A stretch of DNA of 64,000 nucleotides from assembly GCA_964371615.1 (NCBI GenBank), contig CAYJMS010000002.1, positions 186,001 to 250,000 on the forward strand, in the 5' to 3' direction. The translations under genes were made by a program, and so were the position numbers. The notes under the pieces are model-generated. The model was not told the origin of the DNA, made no database searches, and was given only the letters and a program-made list of their open reading frames with translations. This DNA comes from SpSt-333 sp964371615. GTDB taxonomy: Bacteria; Bacteroidota; Ignavibacteria; UBA10030; UBA8401. Of this stretch, positions 43,653 to 52,528 are shown in pieces. Positions within the stretch are counted from its first letter, which is position 1, and every line of letters begins with the position of its first letter.

Positions 43653-45446
43653 ATGATTGTATTTATTCTACTTCTTATTGCAATGACCACCACCGTTCAC
43701 AGTCAATCCCGCTCCGCCGACGCTCCGGCGGTGGAGTATTCCCTCGCAATGCCCGCTCCCTCCACCCACTTGTTCCACGTGGAGGTGAGAATCCCTGCTC
43801 CCAAAGGCTCCGTTGTCGAGTTTCATATGCCCGCATGGCGGACGGGGCGGTATGTGATACAGGATTTTTCCGGCGGCGTGCAGGAATTTTTCGCACAGGA
43901 CGAGAACGGGACTCCATTGGCGTGGAAAAAGACCGATAAGGATACCTGGCGCGTCGAACGCGGATCGTCCGGCATCGTTACCGTGCGATATAAAGTGTAC
44001 GCCAATGAATTCAATCAGCGCACCCGCGAATTGAACAGCGAGCATGCGTTTCTGGATCCTGCGGCTGTCTTTATGTATGTGGAAGAATTGAAAAACGCTC
44101 CGCTCCGGCTGACCGTCCTTCCGTTCGAGAACTGGCATGTGACCACAGGACTGGATGAAGTGCCGGGGGTTCCTCATACGTTCACGGCGCCGGAGTACGA
44201 ATATTTTGCCGACTGTCCGCTGGAGATCGGTACACAAACCGATATCGTCTTCACCGCCGGCGGAAAGAAACACATTATCAGCATCTACGGCGAGGGAAAC
44301 TGGAACCGCGATACGCTGGCCGCCGATTTTACAAAGATCGTTCTTGCTAATCTGGCTTTCTGGGGAGATCTCCCCTATGAAAAGTACGTGTTTCAGATTC
44401 ACTGCCAGCCAAATGCCCGCGGCGGCACGGAACACATCAACTCCACAATTATGGGAGTGACGCCGTTCATCTTCGCCAACGCCAATTCGTACAAACGATT
44501 TCTGAATCTGGTATCGCATGAATATTTTCACACATGGAACGTGAAGCAGCTCCGTCCGAAAGCGTTCGCGCCGTACGATTTTTCAAAGGAGAGTTACTCC
44601 GAAGAATTATGGATCAGCGAAGGGGCGACATCGTACTTCGACGATCTTATCCTGCTGCGCGCCGGATTCCGCGCCGCCGACGAATATCTCGAGCTTATCG
44701 CACAGATGATCGGCAGCGACCGCGAACGGTTCGGCAATTCCATCCAGCCGCTGGCGGAGTCCAGCTTCGATGCGTGGGTCAAATACTGGAGGAACCGGCA
44801 GAACTCACGGAATGCCGAAAGCGATTATTACGGGAAAGGTCAGCATGTCAGTCTTCTGCTCGATCTCCAGATACGGCAGAGTTCCAACAATCGTTTCTCA
44901 CTGAACGATGTGATGAAAGCGATGGTTCAGCGGTATCCTCGTATCGCGGGATTCACGAACAAAGACTTCATCGCCGTGTGCGAGGAATTTGCCGGTACAT
45001 CCATGAAAAAGTTTTTCGACGATTATCTGTACGGCACTGCTCCGTTGGAATGGGAGCGGGTGTTGGAATATGCGGGATTGAATGTTATTGCCAAAGATCC
45101 TTCGTTGAAGAACGGCCTCGGAGCCTTTACGGTCGATGCCGGTGAGAAAATACTGGTGACCGGAGTATATCCCGGCTCCCCTGCAGCACAAGCCGGAATA
45201 GAGATTCAGGACGAAATCATCGCTCTCAACGGTTATCGGCAGCGAAGCGCCGACCTGCACGACAGGATTGCAGCAATGAAAACCGGCGAGGAGTATGTCG
45301 TGACGCTCTTCCGGAATGACAAATTGCGGGAAATCCGTCTTACTGCCGGTCCGGCCGGATCACCCCGATTCACCGTGGTCAAATCCGCCAAACCGAGCAA
45401 ACTCCAACAATCGATTCTTCACTCGTGGCTGCGAATCGGCTCCTGA
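43653..45446 (+). CDS. M61-family glycyl aminopeptidase with PDZ domain
   Basis: A 597-residue exported metallopeptidase. Signal peptide about 1-18 (TVHSQ). The N-terminal beta-sandwich domain (20-180) is followed by a thermolysin-like catalytic domain with RGGTEHINS, the zinc motif HEYFHTWN (His289, His293) and the downstream WISEGATSYFDDL carrying the third ligand Glu. A PDZ domain covers about 490-580 (VTGVYPGSPAAQAGIEIQDEIIALNG). This is the usual M61 layout. Relatives prefer N-terminal Gly or Ala. Likely periplasmic; divergent from porU. Confidence 0.91.
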   Translation: MIVFILLLIAMTTTVHSQSRSADAPAVEYSLAMPAPSTHLFHVEVRIPAPKGSVVEFHMPAWRTGRYVIQDFSGGVQEFFAQDENGTPLAWKKTDKDTWRVERGSSGIVTVRYKVYANEFNQRTRELNSEHAFLDPAAVFMYVEELKNAPLRLTVLPFENWHVTTGLDEVPGVPHTFTAPEYEYFADCPLEIGTQTDIVFTAGGKKHIISIYGEGNWNRDTLAADFTKIVLANLAFWGDLPYEKYVFQIHCQPNARGGTEHINSTIMGVTPFIFANANSYKRFLNLVSHEYFHTWNVKQLRPKAFAPYDFSKESYSEELWISEGATSYFDDLILLRAGFRAADEYLELIAQMIGSDRERFGNSIQPLAESSFDAWVKYWRNRQNSRNAESDYYGKGQHVSLLLDLQIRQSSNNRFSLNDVMKAMVQRYPRIAGFTNKDFIAVCEEFAGTSMKKFFDDYLYGTAPLEWERVLEYAGLNVIAKDPSLKNGLGAFTVDAGEKILVTGVYPGSPAAQAGIEIQDEIIALNGYRQRSADLHDRIAAMKTGEEYVVTLFRNDKLREIRLTAGPAGSPRFTVVKSAKPSKLQQSILHSWLRIGS

Positions 45447-45480
45447 TCCGGAGGATCCGTATTCTTCTCAACGTCAAAGA

Positions 45481-45511
45481 TTGTAAATTCGGCAAATTTT
45501 TCGTACCTTTG
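45481..45511 (+). promoter_or_regulatory. Bacteroidota-type promoter upstream of glgA
   Basis: TTG at 45481-45483, a 20-base spacer, then TACCTTTG at 45504-45511, an exact match to TAnnTTTG. Transcription would start near 45518, about 30 bases before the glgA ATG. Confidence 0.6.
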
Positions 45512-45549
45512 TATCGTTATGGTAAACCTCTCCACTATACAAAGGTTGT

Positions 45550-47028
45550 ATGTCAAAACCGCTTAATATCCTCTTTGTAACGAGCGAAGCAGAACCATTT
45601 GCAAAAACCGGCGGATTAGCAGACGTTTCGGGCGCACTTCCGCAAACAATCAAAGAACTGGGACACGAAATCCGGATCATGATGCCCCGCTACGGGACCA
45701 TCAGTGAACGGAAATTTAAGTTGCACGATGTCATCCGTCTTCGGGAGATTTCCGTTCCCCTCGGGAACGAGACAAAAAATGGTTTTGTAAATTCCTCCTT
45801 CATTTCCAGCCTGAAAGCGAAAGTACAGGTCTATTTCCTCGCCAATCAGGAGATGTACAATCGGGCCGGTTTGTATATCAATCCGGACTCCAAAAAAGAT
45901 TATCACGACAACGACGACCGCTTCATCTTCTTCTGCCGCGGCGTACTGGAAACGCTGAAGAAACTCGGCTGGCAGCCCGACATCATCCACTGCAACGACT
46001 GGCAAACCGGATTGATCCCGGCCTATCTCAAGACCATCTATAAAGACGAACCGACGTTCAAGAACATCCGAACTGTCTTTACCGTCCATAATCTGGGATA
46101 TCAGGGTCAGTTCCCGAAGGAGTCCTTTGCCAAAACCGGACTTCCGGAATCGGAATTTTCCATGCACGGCGTTGAATTTTACAACAAATTGAATTTTATG
46201 AAAGCCGGCCTCGTGTACGCCGATGTGGTCACGACAGTGAGCGAGAAATATGCGAAAGAGATCACGACCACCGAAGAGTACGGCATGGGGCTGGAAGGAA
46301 TACTCAAGAAGCGGAAGAAAGATCTCCACGGCATCATCAACGGCATCGATTACAATCTCTGGAATCCCGAAACCGATCCCCATATCGATCAGCGGTACGA
46401 CATCAAATCCCTTGAAGGGAAAGAACAGAACAAGATCGCTCTGTGCAAGAAGTTCGGCCTTGAATACAAACCCGGCGTTCCGGTGATCGGCTGCATCACC
46501 CGTCTGGTCGATCAAAAAGGGATCGATCTGATAAAGGAGATCGCCGACGACATGCTGAAGATGAACCTGCAGTTCGTCATGATCGGCATGGGCGAAAAAC
46601 GGTACCATGAATATTTTGAATCGCTGAAAAAGAAATATCCCAAAAAGGCCGGCATTGTATTCGGCATGAGCGAAGAAATTGCCCATATGATTGAAGCCGG
46701 TGCGGATATGTATCTGATGCCGTCGCGGTACGAACCGTGCGGATTGAACCAACTCTACAGCTTGAAATACGGAACGATCCCGATCGTCCGTGCGACCGGC
46801 GGACTGGACGACACTATCCAGGACGTGACGAGCGGCGGCAACGGCACCGGATTCAAATTCCAAAAATACGATAGCAAAGATCTGTTGAAGACGATCCACC
46901 GCGCCGTTAAAGTGTACGGCGACCAAAAGACCTGGCAGAAGATCATGCGGAACGGCATGGCCAAGGACTTCTCGTGGGAATCGTCCGCGAAAAAATACGT
47001 CAATCTCTATCGCAATTTGTTGAAATAA
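45550..47028 (+). CDS. glgA: glycogen synthase
   Basis: A 492-residue GT5 glycosyltransferase extending alpha-1,4-glucan from ADP-glucose (or UDP-glucose). The N-terminus has SEAEPFAKTGGLADV, whose K-T-G-G-L loop (19-23) binds the nucleotide sugar. Further motifs: HCNDWQTGLIPAYL, TVHNLGYQG, GIDYNLWNPETD, GCITRLVDQKGIDL, and MPSRYEPCGLNQLYSLKYGTIPIVRATGGLDDTI. Length is typical. AAAGG stands before the ATG and a Bacteroidota-type promoter lies upstream. It heads a long + strand cluster; the next gene starts 10 bases later. Confidence 0.95.
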   Translation: MSKPLNILFVTSEAEPFAKTGGLADVSGALPQTIKELGHEIRIMMPRYGTISERKFKLHDVIRLREISVPLGNETKNGFVNSSFISSLKAKVQVYFLANQEMYNRAGLYINPDSKKDYHDNDDRFIFFCRGVLETLKKLGWQPDIIHCNDWQTGLIPAYLKTIYKDEPTFKNIRTVFTVHNLGYQGQFPKESFAKTGLPESEFSMHGVEFYNKLNFMKAGLVYADVVTTVSEKYAKEITTTEEYGMGLEGILKKRKKDLHGIINGIDYNLWNPETDPHIDQRYDIKSLEGKEQNKIALCKKFGLEYKPGVPVIGCITRLVDQKGIDLIKEIADDMLKMNLQFVMIGMGEKRYHEYFESLKKKYPKKAGIVFGMSEEIAHMIEAGADMYLMPSRYEPCGLNQLYSLKYGTIPIVRATGGLDDTIQDVTSGGNGTGFKFQKYDSKDLLKTIHRAVKVYGDQKTWQKIMRNGMAKDFSWESSAKKYVNLYRNLLK

Positions 47029-47038
47029 CGGAGCCGCA

Positions 47039-47620
47039 GTGCATTCAGAGTTCGCCGTGTTTGTCGACCGGGATGGGACGATCAATGTCGATGTGGATTT
47101 TCTCTCGACCCCCGACCAGCTTCAACTCATACCCCGCAGTGCTCTTGCGATTCGCGAACTGAACCACCTCGGCATTCCCGTTATTGTGATTACCAATCAA
47201 TCCGGTATTGCGCGGGGCCTGTACACGGAGGACGATCTGAGACAGATCCATGCGGCGCTCGACCGGATTCTGGCAAGCGACACGGCAACAATCACGGAGT
47301 ATTTTTACTGCCCCCATCATCCCACGGACGGCGTGGCGCCCTACGTTGCCGATTGCGACTGCCGGAAACCGAAACCGGGGATGCTGATTGCGGCTCAAAA
47401 GAAATACGGCTTCGATCTGAAGCGCTCCTATTTGATCGGCGACAAGTGCGTCGATATGCAAGCGGCGCGGTCGGTCGGAGCCACGGCGATACAGGTCGCC
47501 ACGGGTTACGGAACGGCGGAGAAGGATCTCTGCTCCGGCGAACGAGACCATTACGCCGCGGACCTGTTTGAAGCGGTTCAATTTATCAAGAAACATTTAA
47601 CAGAACGTCGTACTCCATGA
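47039..47620 (+). CDS. gmhB: D-glycero-D-manno-heptose 1,7-bisphosphate phosphatase (HAD-IIIA)
   Basis: A 193-residue HAD phosphatase likely acting in ADP-heptose synthesis for lipopolysaccharide; the related HisB-N phosphatase is an alternative. Motif I VDRDGTIN (Asp10, Asp12), motif II ITNQSG, the structural zinc loop CPHHPTDGVAPYVADCDCRKP, and motif III/IV LIGDKCVDMQAA are all visible. GTG is the start, 10 bases after glgA, with GGAG upstream. The stop overlaps the next gene (ATGA). Confidence 0.88.
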   Translation: MHSEFAVFVDRDGTINVDVDFLSTPDQLQLIPRSALAIRELNHLGIPVIVITNQSGIARGLYTEDDLRQIHAALDRILASDTATITEYFYCPHHPTDGVAPYVADCDCRKPKPGMLIAAQKKYGFDLKRSYLIGDKCVDMQAARSVGATAIQVATGYGTAEKDLCSGERDHYAADLFEAVQFIKKHLTERRTP

Positions 47621-48783
47621 GAACACTTCCACTTTTATTCCTCGGCATTCTTCTTGTCATAACCGGCTGCGCCGAAAAACCGAAATCGATCGGCGGTGCA
47701 TTGATCGATCCGAACGATGTCTTTACCATTGCGGATACCGTCGTCGTCGCGCACCAGGAATCGACTTATACGGCCCCCATCATGGGCGGATTCAGCAACA
47801 GCGCGCTGGCGGGACGGATCGCAGCAAACGAAGAGCTCATCGCGTTATATAATTTCACTGCATCCGACGCGGTCGATTCGCTGACGGGAGCCGTGATCGA
47901 TACCGCGGAGTTCCGGTTGTATGTCAATTACTCCATTTCTCCCGCCGCACCGCCGATCACTCTGGAAGTGCGTGAAGCGATGCAATCGTGGTCCCAGAGC
48001 ACGTTCAACACCGATTCCATGAAGACATTCCCCATTGGCGGTGTGATCGTTGGAACGTTTTCCGATTCAATGTCTGTCTCCTCGGAGGTCATCGCGCAGA
48101 TCGACACCACGCTGATCCGGCGCTGGGTTGCCGCCTATAAAGATACTGCCGCACCGGACTTTTACGGCTTTGCCGTACAGGCACAACCGGGCGTGACCAC
48201 CGGCGTCGTCGGATTCGTACCGTTCGGATCGTTTACTTCCTCTGTCGGGCCGCGTCTTGTGATCAAGTATACCAAGAACGGCACCCGCGACTCGATCGTT
48301 ATTTCCGCGGGCGAGGATACACATGCCGCGTTCTTTACCGGAACACCCGTTCTGTCGAAATTCGAAGTGCGCGGTGCGTTCGGCATTCGCGCCAAAGTGA
48401 ATTTTAATTTCTCCGCATTCACCGACAAACCGATCGTCAACAATGCCGTTATGACCGTGGTGGTCGATACCGCCAACAGCCGGCGCAGCATCTATTCCCC
48501 CGATTCGCTGATCGCACTGCTGTCGCTGTCCGCGGATTCGATCGATCAATCGTCCGATACGTATTTTGCCGTCGGATTCAAATCATTCGATTCGACGCTC
48601 GGACAAACGTATACCTTTACCGTCTCAAATATCGTTCAGCGGTGGATCAATAATCTCAGCGCGAACGAAGGGCTCTCGCTCCGGTGGGCGTACGAAACGA
48701 ACACGGCGGACCGGGTCGTCCTGTATCCCGTCAGCGATGCCGTGCGGGCGCCGCGCATCTCGATCATCTATTCAAGAAAATGA
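47617..48783 (+). CDS. DNRLRE-like lipoprotein
   Basis: A 388-residue lipoprotein (lipobox V-I-T-G-C, Cys at residue 18) with two beta-sandwich-like halves. It shows features of the DNRLRE/carbohydrate-binding-like group: TAEFRLYVNYS, then LEVREAMQSWSQSTFN, then GPRLVIKY closing the first half, and FTVSNIVQRWINNLSANEGLSLRW with APRISIIY closing the second. Function unknown; surface display or binding is possible. It is coupled at both ends by four-base overlaps to gmhB and the outer membrane protein gene, which suggests that it works with the latter. Confidence 0.7.
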   Translation: MRTLPLLFLGILLVITGCAEKPKSIGGALIDPNDVFTIADTVVVAHQESTYTAPIMGGFSNSALAGRIAANEELIALYNFTASDAVDSLTGAVIDTAEFRLYVNYSISPAAPPITLEVREAMQSWSQSTFNTDSMKTFPIGGVIVGTFSDSMSVSSEVIAQIDTTLIRRWVAAYKDTAAPDFYGFAVQAQPGVTTGVVGFVPFGSFTSSVGPRLVIKYTKNGTRDSIVISAGEDTHAAFFTGTPVLSKFEVRGAFGIRAKVNFNFSAFTDKPIVNNAVMTVVVDTANSRRSIYSPDSLIALLSLSADSIDQSSDTYFAVGFKSFDSTLGQTYTFTVSNIVQRWINNLSANEGLSLRWAYETNTADRVVLYPVSDAVRAPRISIIYSRK

Positions 48784-50015
48784 GTATGAAAAAAATTCTT
48801 CTTGCAGCACTCTGTTTCTTCTCCTTCGCATTCGCCGGCAAGGGATCGGTCTATTCCCGCTTCGGCATCGGAGAAATCGGAACACTGTCCAACGGCAGAA
48901 CCGCCGGCATGGGTCACGCCGGAGTGGCGACATTCAGCGGGGCGAGCATCAATTTTATGAATCCCGCTTCGACCGGCAACATCATCCGGACACTCATCTC
49001 CGCCGGGTATCAATATGAAATGTACAGTTCCGAAGATGCCTCCGGCACCAGCCTGATCGGGACAGGATCGTTCAATGAGTTTGGACTGGCATTCCCGATC
49101 TCCGCTCGTAACAACATCGTTCTTTCACTCGGCATGGTCCCGTTTTCCACCGTGGGATATGAACAACGGACCGTCCAGGCCGTCAGCGGTACAGAGGCAA
49201 CACAGGTGTATGAAGGACGCGGCGGTATCACGTCGGGACAGATGAGTCTCAGTTATTCACCAATGTCGGATCTGACGCTCGGCGTGACCGGCCATTTCCT
49301 CTTCGGTTCCATTTATCGCGATCAGTCCATCTCCTTCTCCAATTCCGCATTCTACGGCGGTTCGTATAATCAAACGCTCTCCATGAGCGGCGTTGCAGCG
49401 ACGATCGGCGCACTCTACTCCGGTGTCGACAAAGCGCTGGGATTTTCGGAGACAAAGAACATCGATTTCGGAATGACGCTCTTCAGCGGTTCGTCGCTGG
49501 ATCTGGATAACGAGATTCTGCGCAACTACTCTTCAAATCAGGATACACTCACTCCGGCAAGCAGCACGGTCGAGATTCCGATCGGTATTTCAGCGGGATT
49601 GTCGACCATGCACAACAAAGTGTTGTATGCCACCGATCTGCATTTCCAGAATTGGGAGAATTTCACGATCAACGGCGTTCATCCGTCGGAAATTCAGAAC
49701 AGCCTCCGCTTCGGCGCCGGTCTCGAATTCCTGCCGACGGATAATATTGGCGGTTCGTTCTGGCAGAAAGCATCCTTCCGGACCGGCGGATATTACCGCA
49801 TGACCAATCTGAATCTGAACGGCGAATCGATCAATGAACTGTTCGTTACGGCAGGCGTCGGGCTTCCGTTCAGTTTCGAATCGCGAATCAATCTCGGCAT
49901 TGAAGCAGGCATTCGCGGATCAGTCTCCTCCACGCTGATCAAGGATACGATCTTCCGGCTTACCGTGTCGGTCACCGCATCGGAAATGATGTTCATTCCA
50001 CCCATCATCGATTAA
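48780..50015 (+). CDS. outer membrane beta-barrel protein
   Basis: A 411-residue outer membrane protein. The frame is open from 48684, but the ATG at 48780 overlaps the lipoprotein stop and is followed two codons later by MKKILLAALCFFSFAFAGK, a clear signal peptide; the true start is 48780 or 48786. The N-terminal YSRFGIGEIGTLSNGRTAGMGHAGVA with INFMNPAS resembles the FadL/PorV-like hatch. The rest alternates aromatic-rich strands. It may be a transport pore or a PorV-like accessory barrel, with its partner lipoprotein encoded just before. Confidence 0.75.
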   Translation: MSMKKILLAALCFFSFAFAGKGSVYSRFGIGEIGTLSNGRTAGMGHAGVATFSGASINFMNPASTGNIIRTLISAGYQYEMYSSEDASGTSLIGTGSFNEFGLAFPISARNNIVLSLGMVPFSTVGYEQRTVQAVSGTEATQVYEGRGGITSGQMSLSYSPMSDLTLGVTGHFLFGSIYRDQSISFSNSAFYGGSYNQTLSMSGVAATIGALYSGVDKALGFSETKNIDFGMTLFSGSSLDLDNEILRNYSSNQDTLTPASSTVEIPIGISAGLSTMHNKVLYATDLHFQNWENFTINGVHPSEIQNSLRFGAGLEFLPTDNIGGSFWQKASFRTGGYYRMTNLNLNGESINELFVTAGVGLPFSFESRINLGIEAGIRGSVSSTLIKDTIFRLTVSVTASEMMFIPPIID

Positions 50016-50029
50016 CAAGGAGTCCGGCA

Positions 50030-50467
50030 ATGATAGCACTCGCCAGCGACCATGCAGGATTTTTGTATAAAGAAAAGACCAAGACGTTACTGAAGACGAT
50101 GCAACTCGCGGTGAAGGATTTCGGGGCGCATTCCACCGACTCCGTCGATTATCCCGACTTTGCCCATGCCGCTGCGGAAGCGGTCTCCTCCGGTCACTGC
50201 GAATACGGCATCATCATCTGCGGCACCGGCATCGGCGTCTCTATTGTCGCCAACAAGCATAAAGGAATCCGCGCCGCCGCCTGCGAATCCGTTACCGCGG
50301 TGACACTCGCCCGGAAACACAACAACGCCAATATTCTCTGCTTCGGCGAACGGCTGGTCGGCTGGGGCGTTGCGGAAGATATGATCCACGCTTTTTTACA
50401 GACAACATTCGAAGCCGGACGTCATACGCGGAGAGTCGAAAAGATCCACTCCCTGACCGGCAGGTAA
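50030..50467 (+). CDS. rpiB: ribose-5-phosphate isomerase B
   Basis: A 145-residue cytosolic sugar-phosphate isomerase interconverting ribose 5-phosphate and ribulose 5-phosphate. IALASDHAGF at the start, YPDFAHAAAEAV, and GIIICGTGIGVSIVANKHKGIRAA with the catalytic Cys are the family hallmarks. A good AAGGAG lies before the ATG. Placed between outer membrane protein genes and glyA, it may link pentose phosphate flow with serine and one-carbon metabolism. LacAB-type isomerases are close relatives but less likely at this length and context. Confidence 0.93.
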   Translation: MIALASDHAGFLYKEKTKTLLKTMQLAVKDFGAHSTDSVDYPDFAHAAAEAVSSGHCEYGIIICGTGIGVSIVANKHKGIRAAACESVTAVTLARKHNNANILCFGERLVGWGVAEDMIHAFLQTTFEAGRHTRRVEKIHSLTGR

Positions 50468-50489
50468 TCCAAATAAAATTTTTTATCCT

Positions 50490-51785
50490 ATGAACGCTCT
50501 CAAACAATTCGATCCGGAAGTGTTCGACGCAGTCCGCAACGAACAGCACCGGCAGAACACCAAACTGGAACTGATCGCCTCCGAGAATTTCGTCTCCCGC
50601 GCCGTGCTCGAAGCAGCCGGGACCGTCCTGACGAATAAATACGCCGAAGGATATCCGGGAAAGCGTTACTACGGCGGATGCGAATATGTTGACGTCGTCG
50701 AGGATCTTGCGCGGGACCGGGTCAAAAAACTGTTCGGAGCGGAATATGCCAACGTTCAGCCGCACTCCGGTTCGCAGGCGAACATGGCCGTTTATTTCAC
50801 ATTCATTAAACCGGGCGACAAGGTGCTGGGAATGAATCTTTCCCACGGCGGCCATCTGACACACGGTTCTCCGGTCAATTTCTCCGGTCAATTGTATAAT
50901 TTCTCCGCGTACGGCGTGGTGAAAGAGACCGGATATATCGATTACAACGATGTGGAAGAAGCGGCAAAACGCGAACGGCCGAAACTGATCACCGTCGGCG
51001 CCAGTGCGTATTCGCGCAATATCGATTACAAAAAATTCAGGGAGATCGCAGACAGCGTCGGAGCATTTTTGTTTGCCGATATCGCTCATCCGGCAGGATT
51101 GATTGCGGCAGACCTGCTGAACGATCCGATTCCCCATTGCCACGTCGTCACTTCCACCACGCACAAGACCCTGCGCGGCCCGCGGGGCGGGATTATTCTT
51201 GTCGGCAAGGATTTTGAAAACCCGTGGGGATTAACAGCGCCGAAATCCGGCAGGACGAAGATGATCTCCGAACTGCTCGATTCCATGGTCATACCCGGCA
51301 TCCAAGGTGGACCGTTGATGCACATCATCGCAGCGAAAGCGATTGCGTTTAAGGAGGCGCTGCAGCCGGAATTTACCGGCTATGCAAAGCAAGTGATACG
51401 GAATGCGCAGGCGCTGGCATCATATCTGACCGGCAAGGGATATTTCATCATCTCCGGCGGAACGGACAACCATCTGATGCTGATCGACCTCCGCAACAAG
51501 AATGTCACCGGCAAAGCGGCGCAGGAAGCGCTGGATCTTGCCGGCATCACGGTGAATAAAAACGCTGTACCGTTCGACGATAAATCCCCCCTCATCACCA
51601 GCGGCATCCGCATCGGCACGCCGGCGCTCACCACCCGCGGCATGAAGGAAAAAGAGATGGCGATCGTCGGCGAATTCATCGACGAAGTCATTACCAACAT
51701 CGGCAACACCGGCGTCTATGATTCGGTAAAGAAAAAAGTCGCCGATCTGTGCGGCGGATTTCCACTCTATAGCGAAATAATCTGA
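50490..51785 (+). CDS. glyA: serine hydroxymethyltransferase
   Basis: A 431-residue PLP enzyme interconverting serine plus tetrahydrofolate and glycine plus methylene-tetrahydrofolate. Visible: LIASENFVSRAVLEAAGTVLTNKYAEGYPGKRYYGG, VQPHSGSQANMAVY, the PLP-lysine motif VTSTTHKTLRGPRGG, and GIRIGTPALTTRGMKE at the C-terminus. Length is normal for bacteria. Its TGA overlaps the tatC ATG by one base. A common neighbour of rpiB in several phyla. Confidence 0.97.
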   Translation: MNALKQFDPEVFDAVRNEQHRQNTKLELIASENFVSRAVLEAAGTVLTNKYAEGYPGKRYYGGCEYVDVVEDLARDRVKKLFGAEYANVQPHSGSQANMAVYFTFIKPGDKVLGMNLSHGGHLTHGSPVNFSGQLYNFSAYGVVKETGYIDYNDVEEAAKRERPKLITVGASAYSRNIDYKKFREIADSVGAFLFADIAHPAGLIAADLLNDPIPHCHVVTSTTHKTLRGPRGGIILVGKDFENPWGLTAPKSGRTKMISELLDSMVIPGIQGGPLMHIIAAKAIAFKEALQPEFTGYAKQVIRNAQALASYLTGKGYFIISGGTDNHLMLIDLRNKNVTGKAAQEALDLAGITVNKNAVPFDDKSPLITSGIRIGTPALTTRGMKEKEMAIVGEFIDEVITNIGNTGVYDSVKKKVADLCGGFPLYSEII

Positions 51786-52525
51786 TGCCGAACGATCAAC
51801 CGTCACAAACCGAAAAAGAGATGTCCTTTCTGGATCATCTGGAGGAATTGCGCTGGCGGATCCTGAAAGGAGTCATTGCGATCGCCATCGGCATGATCGT
51901 TGCGGCGTTCTTTGCCGATTTTCTGGTCGAGGACGTGGTGCTCGCACCGCTGCTGAAAGTGGGACTGAAGGCTCAGGTGTTGACGCCGTACGGCATCGTG
52001 CTGACATACATGCAGGTGTTTATCGTTACCGGAATCATCGGCGCCATGCCGGTGCTGTTGTATCAGATCTGGCAGTTCATCGCTCCCGGCCTGTTGCCGA
52101 ACGAACGGAAATATGCCTGGTGGATCGTCTTTTTCACCTCCGTCTGTTTCCTCTCCGGCATCGCATTCGCGTATTTTATTCTCGTTCCGACCGCGCTCGC
52201 TTTCTTTTCGACATTCGGCACGGATATCTTCGAACTCAACATTGCCATCAACGAATACATCAGCTTTATTCTGAGCCTGGTCCTCGGCGCCGGCATCGTC
52301 TTTGAACTGCCGATGATCACCTATTTTCTGACGAAAATCGGCCTGCTTAATCCGGCATTCATGCGAAAATATCGCCGGCATGCCATCGTCGGTATCCTGA
52401 TCATCTCCGCCATCGTTACGCCGACACCGGATATCCTGACACAATCGCTCCTCTCCGCTCCGATGATTTTGTTGTACGAGATCAGCATCTTTATCAGCAA
52501 ATTTGCACAAAGGAAAACGGCGTAG
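51785..52525 (+). CDS. tatC: Sec-independent protein translocase TatC
   Basis: A 246-residue six-helix inner-membrane protein, the receptor of the twin-arginine pathway for folded proteins. The conserved N-terminus MSFLDHLEELRWRILKG, the FIAPGLLPNERKY loop, GIAFAYFILVPTALAFF, and FELPMITYFLTKIGL are present. A cytoplasmic end follows YRRHAIVGILIISAIVTPTPD. No tatA gene is next to it. Translationally coupled to glyA and followed after three bases by the prenyl synthase. Confidence 0.95.
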   Translation: MPNDQPSQTEKEMSFLDHLEELRWRILKGVIAIAIGMIVAAFFADFLVEDVVLAPLLKVGLKAQVLTPYGIVLTYMQVFIVTGIIGAMPVLLYQIWQFIAPGLLPNERKYAWWIVFFTSVCFLSGIAFAYFILVPTALAFFSTFGTDIFELNIAINEYISFILSLVLGAGIVFELPMITYFLTKIGLLNPAFMRKYRRHAIVGILIISAIVTPTPDILTQSLLSAPMILLYEISIFISKFAQRKTA

Positions 52526-52528
52526 ACC

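Noticed and set aside
45444..45470. GATCC-GGA-GGATC hairpin after the M61 gene as terminator
   Set aside because: Short stem and no T run on either strand.
45616..47085. 489-codon frame antisense to glgA
   Set aside because: Mirror of a well-conserved glycogen synthase; no start context and no recognisable domain.
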